From: Kineosporiaceae bacterium
Lineage (GTDB): Bacteria; Actinomycetota; Actinomycetes; Actinomycetales; Angustibacteraceae
Direction: 5' to 3'
NCBI GenBank assembly: GCA_027345905.1
Contig: DAIETC010000017.1
Coordinates: forward strand, 1 to 5,531
DNA length: 5,531 nucleotides
The translations under genes and the position numbers were made by a program. Shown piece after piece: positions 5,087-5,531 of the stretch. A model generated the notes under the pieces. That model saw only the letters and a list, made by a program, of their open reading frames with translations. It searched no databases and was not told where the DNA came from. The stretch's first letter is position 1. Each line of letters opens with the position of its first letter.

Positions 5087-5531
5087 CAGGGACGGCCGGC
5101 GTACGCCATGATCTGGGACTGCCAGATCGGGCTGATCCGGACCTGAGCCCCGGTGTAGGGCGCCTCGATCATCTGTCCGTTCCCGATGAACATGGCTTCG
5201 TGGTAGATCGTGTCCGGGTTCGAGGTGTCGCTGGCGTAGAAGATGAGGTCGCCAGGGCGCATCTGGTCCAAGCCGATGTGCTGGGAGTCCATGTACTGCA
5301 AGGCTGCCGAGTGCGGCAGGGCGACACCGGCGGCAGCCCAGGCCTGCATCGTCAGGCCGGAGCAGTCGTACGTCGTGGGGCCGGCGCCTCCCCACTGGTA
5401 GTTCTTTCCCAGCTGGGCAAGAGCGAACTGCACGGCGATGCGTCCCCCCGAGGCCGAGCCTTGGGCCACGCCACCGCTGCCCGACGCTGACCATCCCGCG
5501 CTCGCGGGAGCGGGCGCCGGAGCCGACTGCG
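5086..5531 (-). CDS. NlpC/P60 family secreted peptidoglycan hydrolase (C-terminal part)
   Basis: The reading frame is open to the right edge of the window, so the true start and N terminus are missing; 148 codons plus two bases, including the stop, are visible. The first visible residues are a Pro/Ala then Gly/Ser-rich linker (QSAPAPAPASAG...), followed by an NlpC/P60 catalytic domain that ends at the stop. Counting from the first visible residue, the catalytic cysteine is C56 in TYDCSGLT and the histidine is H110 in YHEAMFIGNG. E122 in MIEAPYTG lies 12 residues after the histidine. The same Cys-His-Glu spacing is known for the mycobacterial endopeptidase RipA, so a D,L-endopeptidase cutting D-Glu to meso-diaminopimelate bonds is likely. 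The missing part probably holds a signal peptide and perhaps a coiled coil or other wall-targeting region. A GTG at 5469 is in frame but would start inside the linker, so I do not take it as the real start. Confidence 0.92.
   Translation of the reverse strand, partial: QSAPAPAPASAGWSASGSGGVAQGSASGGRIAVQFALAQLGKNYQWGGAGPTTYDCSGLTMQAWAAAGVALPHSAALQYMDSQHIGLDQMRPGDLIFYASDTSNPDTIYHEAMFIGNGQMIEAPYTGAQVRISPIWQSQIMAYAGRP

Noticed and set aside
4448..5146. A 232-codon plus-strand frame overlapping ppa in another phase
   Set aside because: The Arg/Gly/Pro-rich translation is a shadow of ppa. The real gene has a strong Shine-Dalgarno sequence and all family I residues.
5467..5469. In-frame GTG as the true start of the NlpC/P60 protein
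   Set aside because: The frame stays open upstream through a Pro/Ala-rich linker to the window edge, so this GTG is internal and the gene is 5'-truncated by the window.

Overview
The window is a conserved housekeeping block from the chromosome of a GC-rich actinobacterium. The evidence is the high GC content, the GTG starts on four of the five genes whose start is visible, and protein types that match actinobacterial families. The gene order ppa / dacB / Zincin_2 metalloprotease / tilS / hpt is the one I recall from Mycobacterium tuberculosis (Rv3628 to Rv3624c). In many actinobacteria ftsH follows directly, as it does here. I cannot name a genus.

Layout from left to right. Positions 1-44 (minus strand) hold only the first 14 codons of ftsH, the membrane AAA+ protease. 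Positions 45-274 are non-coding. They hold a strong Shine-Dalgarno sequence separated from the likely ftsH start by a small GC hairpin, a 12-bp bulged inverted repeat, and a 16-bp tandem duplication that reaches into the hpt stop codon. Positions 275-1852 (minus) are one uninterrupted 525-codon gene that fuses tRNA(Ile)-lysidine synthase (TilS) to hypoxanthine-guanine phosphoribosyltransferase (HPRT). Positions 1874-2932 (minus) encode a Zincin_2 (DUF2342) metalloprotease of unknown role. Positions 3000-4400 (minus) encode a DacB-type (S13) D-alanyl-D-alanine carboxypeptidase. A 138-bp divergent spacer follows, then ppa (plus, 4539-5072), a family I inorganic pyrophosphatase. From 5086 to the right edge (minus) is the C-terminal catalytic part of a secreted NlpC/P60 peptidoglycan hydrolase, convergent with ppa.

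dacB, the metalloprotease gene and tilS-hpt run in one direction with gaps of 67 and 21 bp and are probably co-transcribed, perhaps with ftsH as a more independently controlled distal gene. The jobs are cell-wall trimming (DacB, NlpC/P60), decoding of AUA codons (TilS), purine salvage (HPRT), pyrophosphate removal (PPase, which also pulls the pyrophosphate-releasing TilS reaction forward) and membrane protein quality control (FtsH).

I found no mobile element, CRISPR array, defence system or RNA gene. The feature most worth following up is the in-frame TilS-HPRT fusion directly upstream of ftsH. In Bacillus subtilis the separate TilS and HprT proteins have been reported to form a complex that activates ftsH transcription, so the fusion together with the inverted repeat in the ftsH leader makes a concrete, testable regulatory hypothesis. 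The rest of the window looks ordinary.
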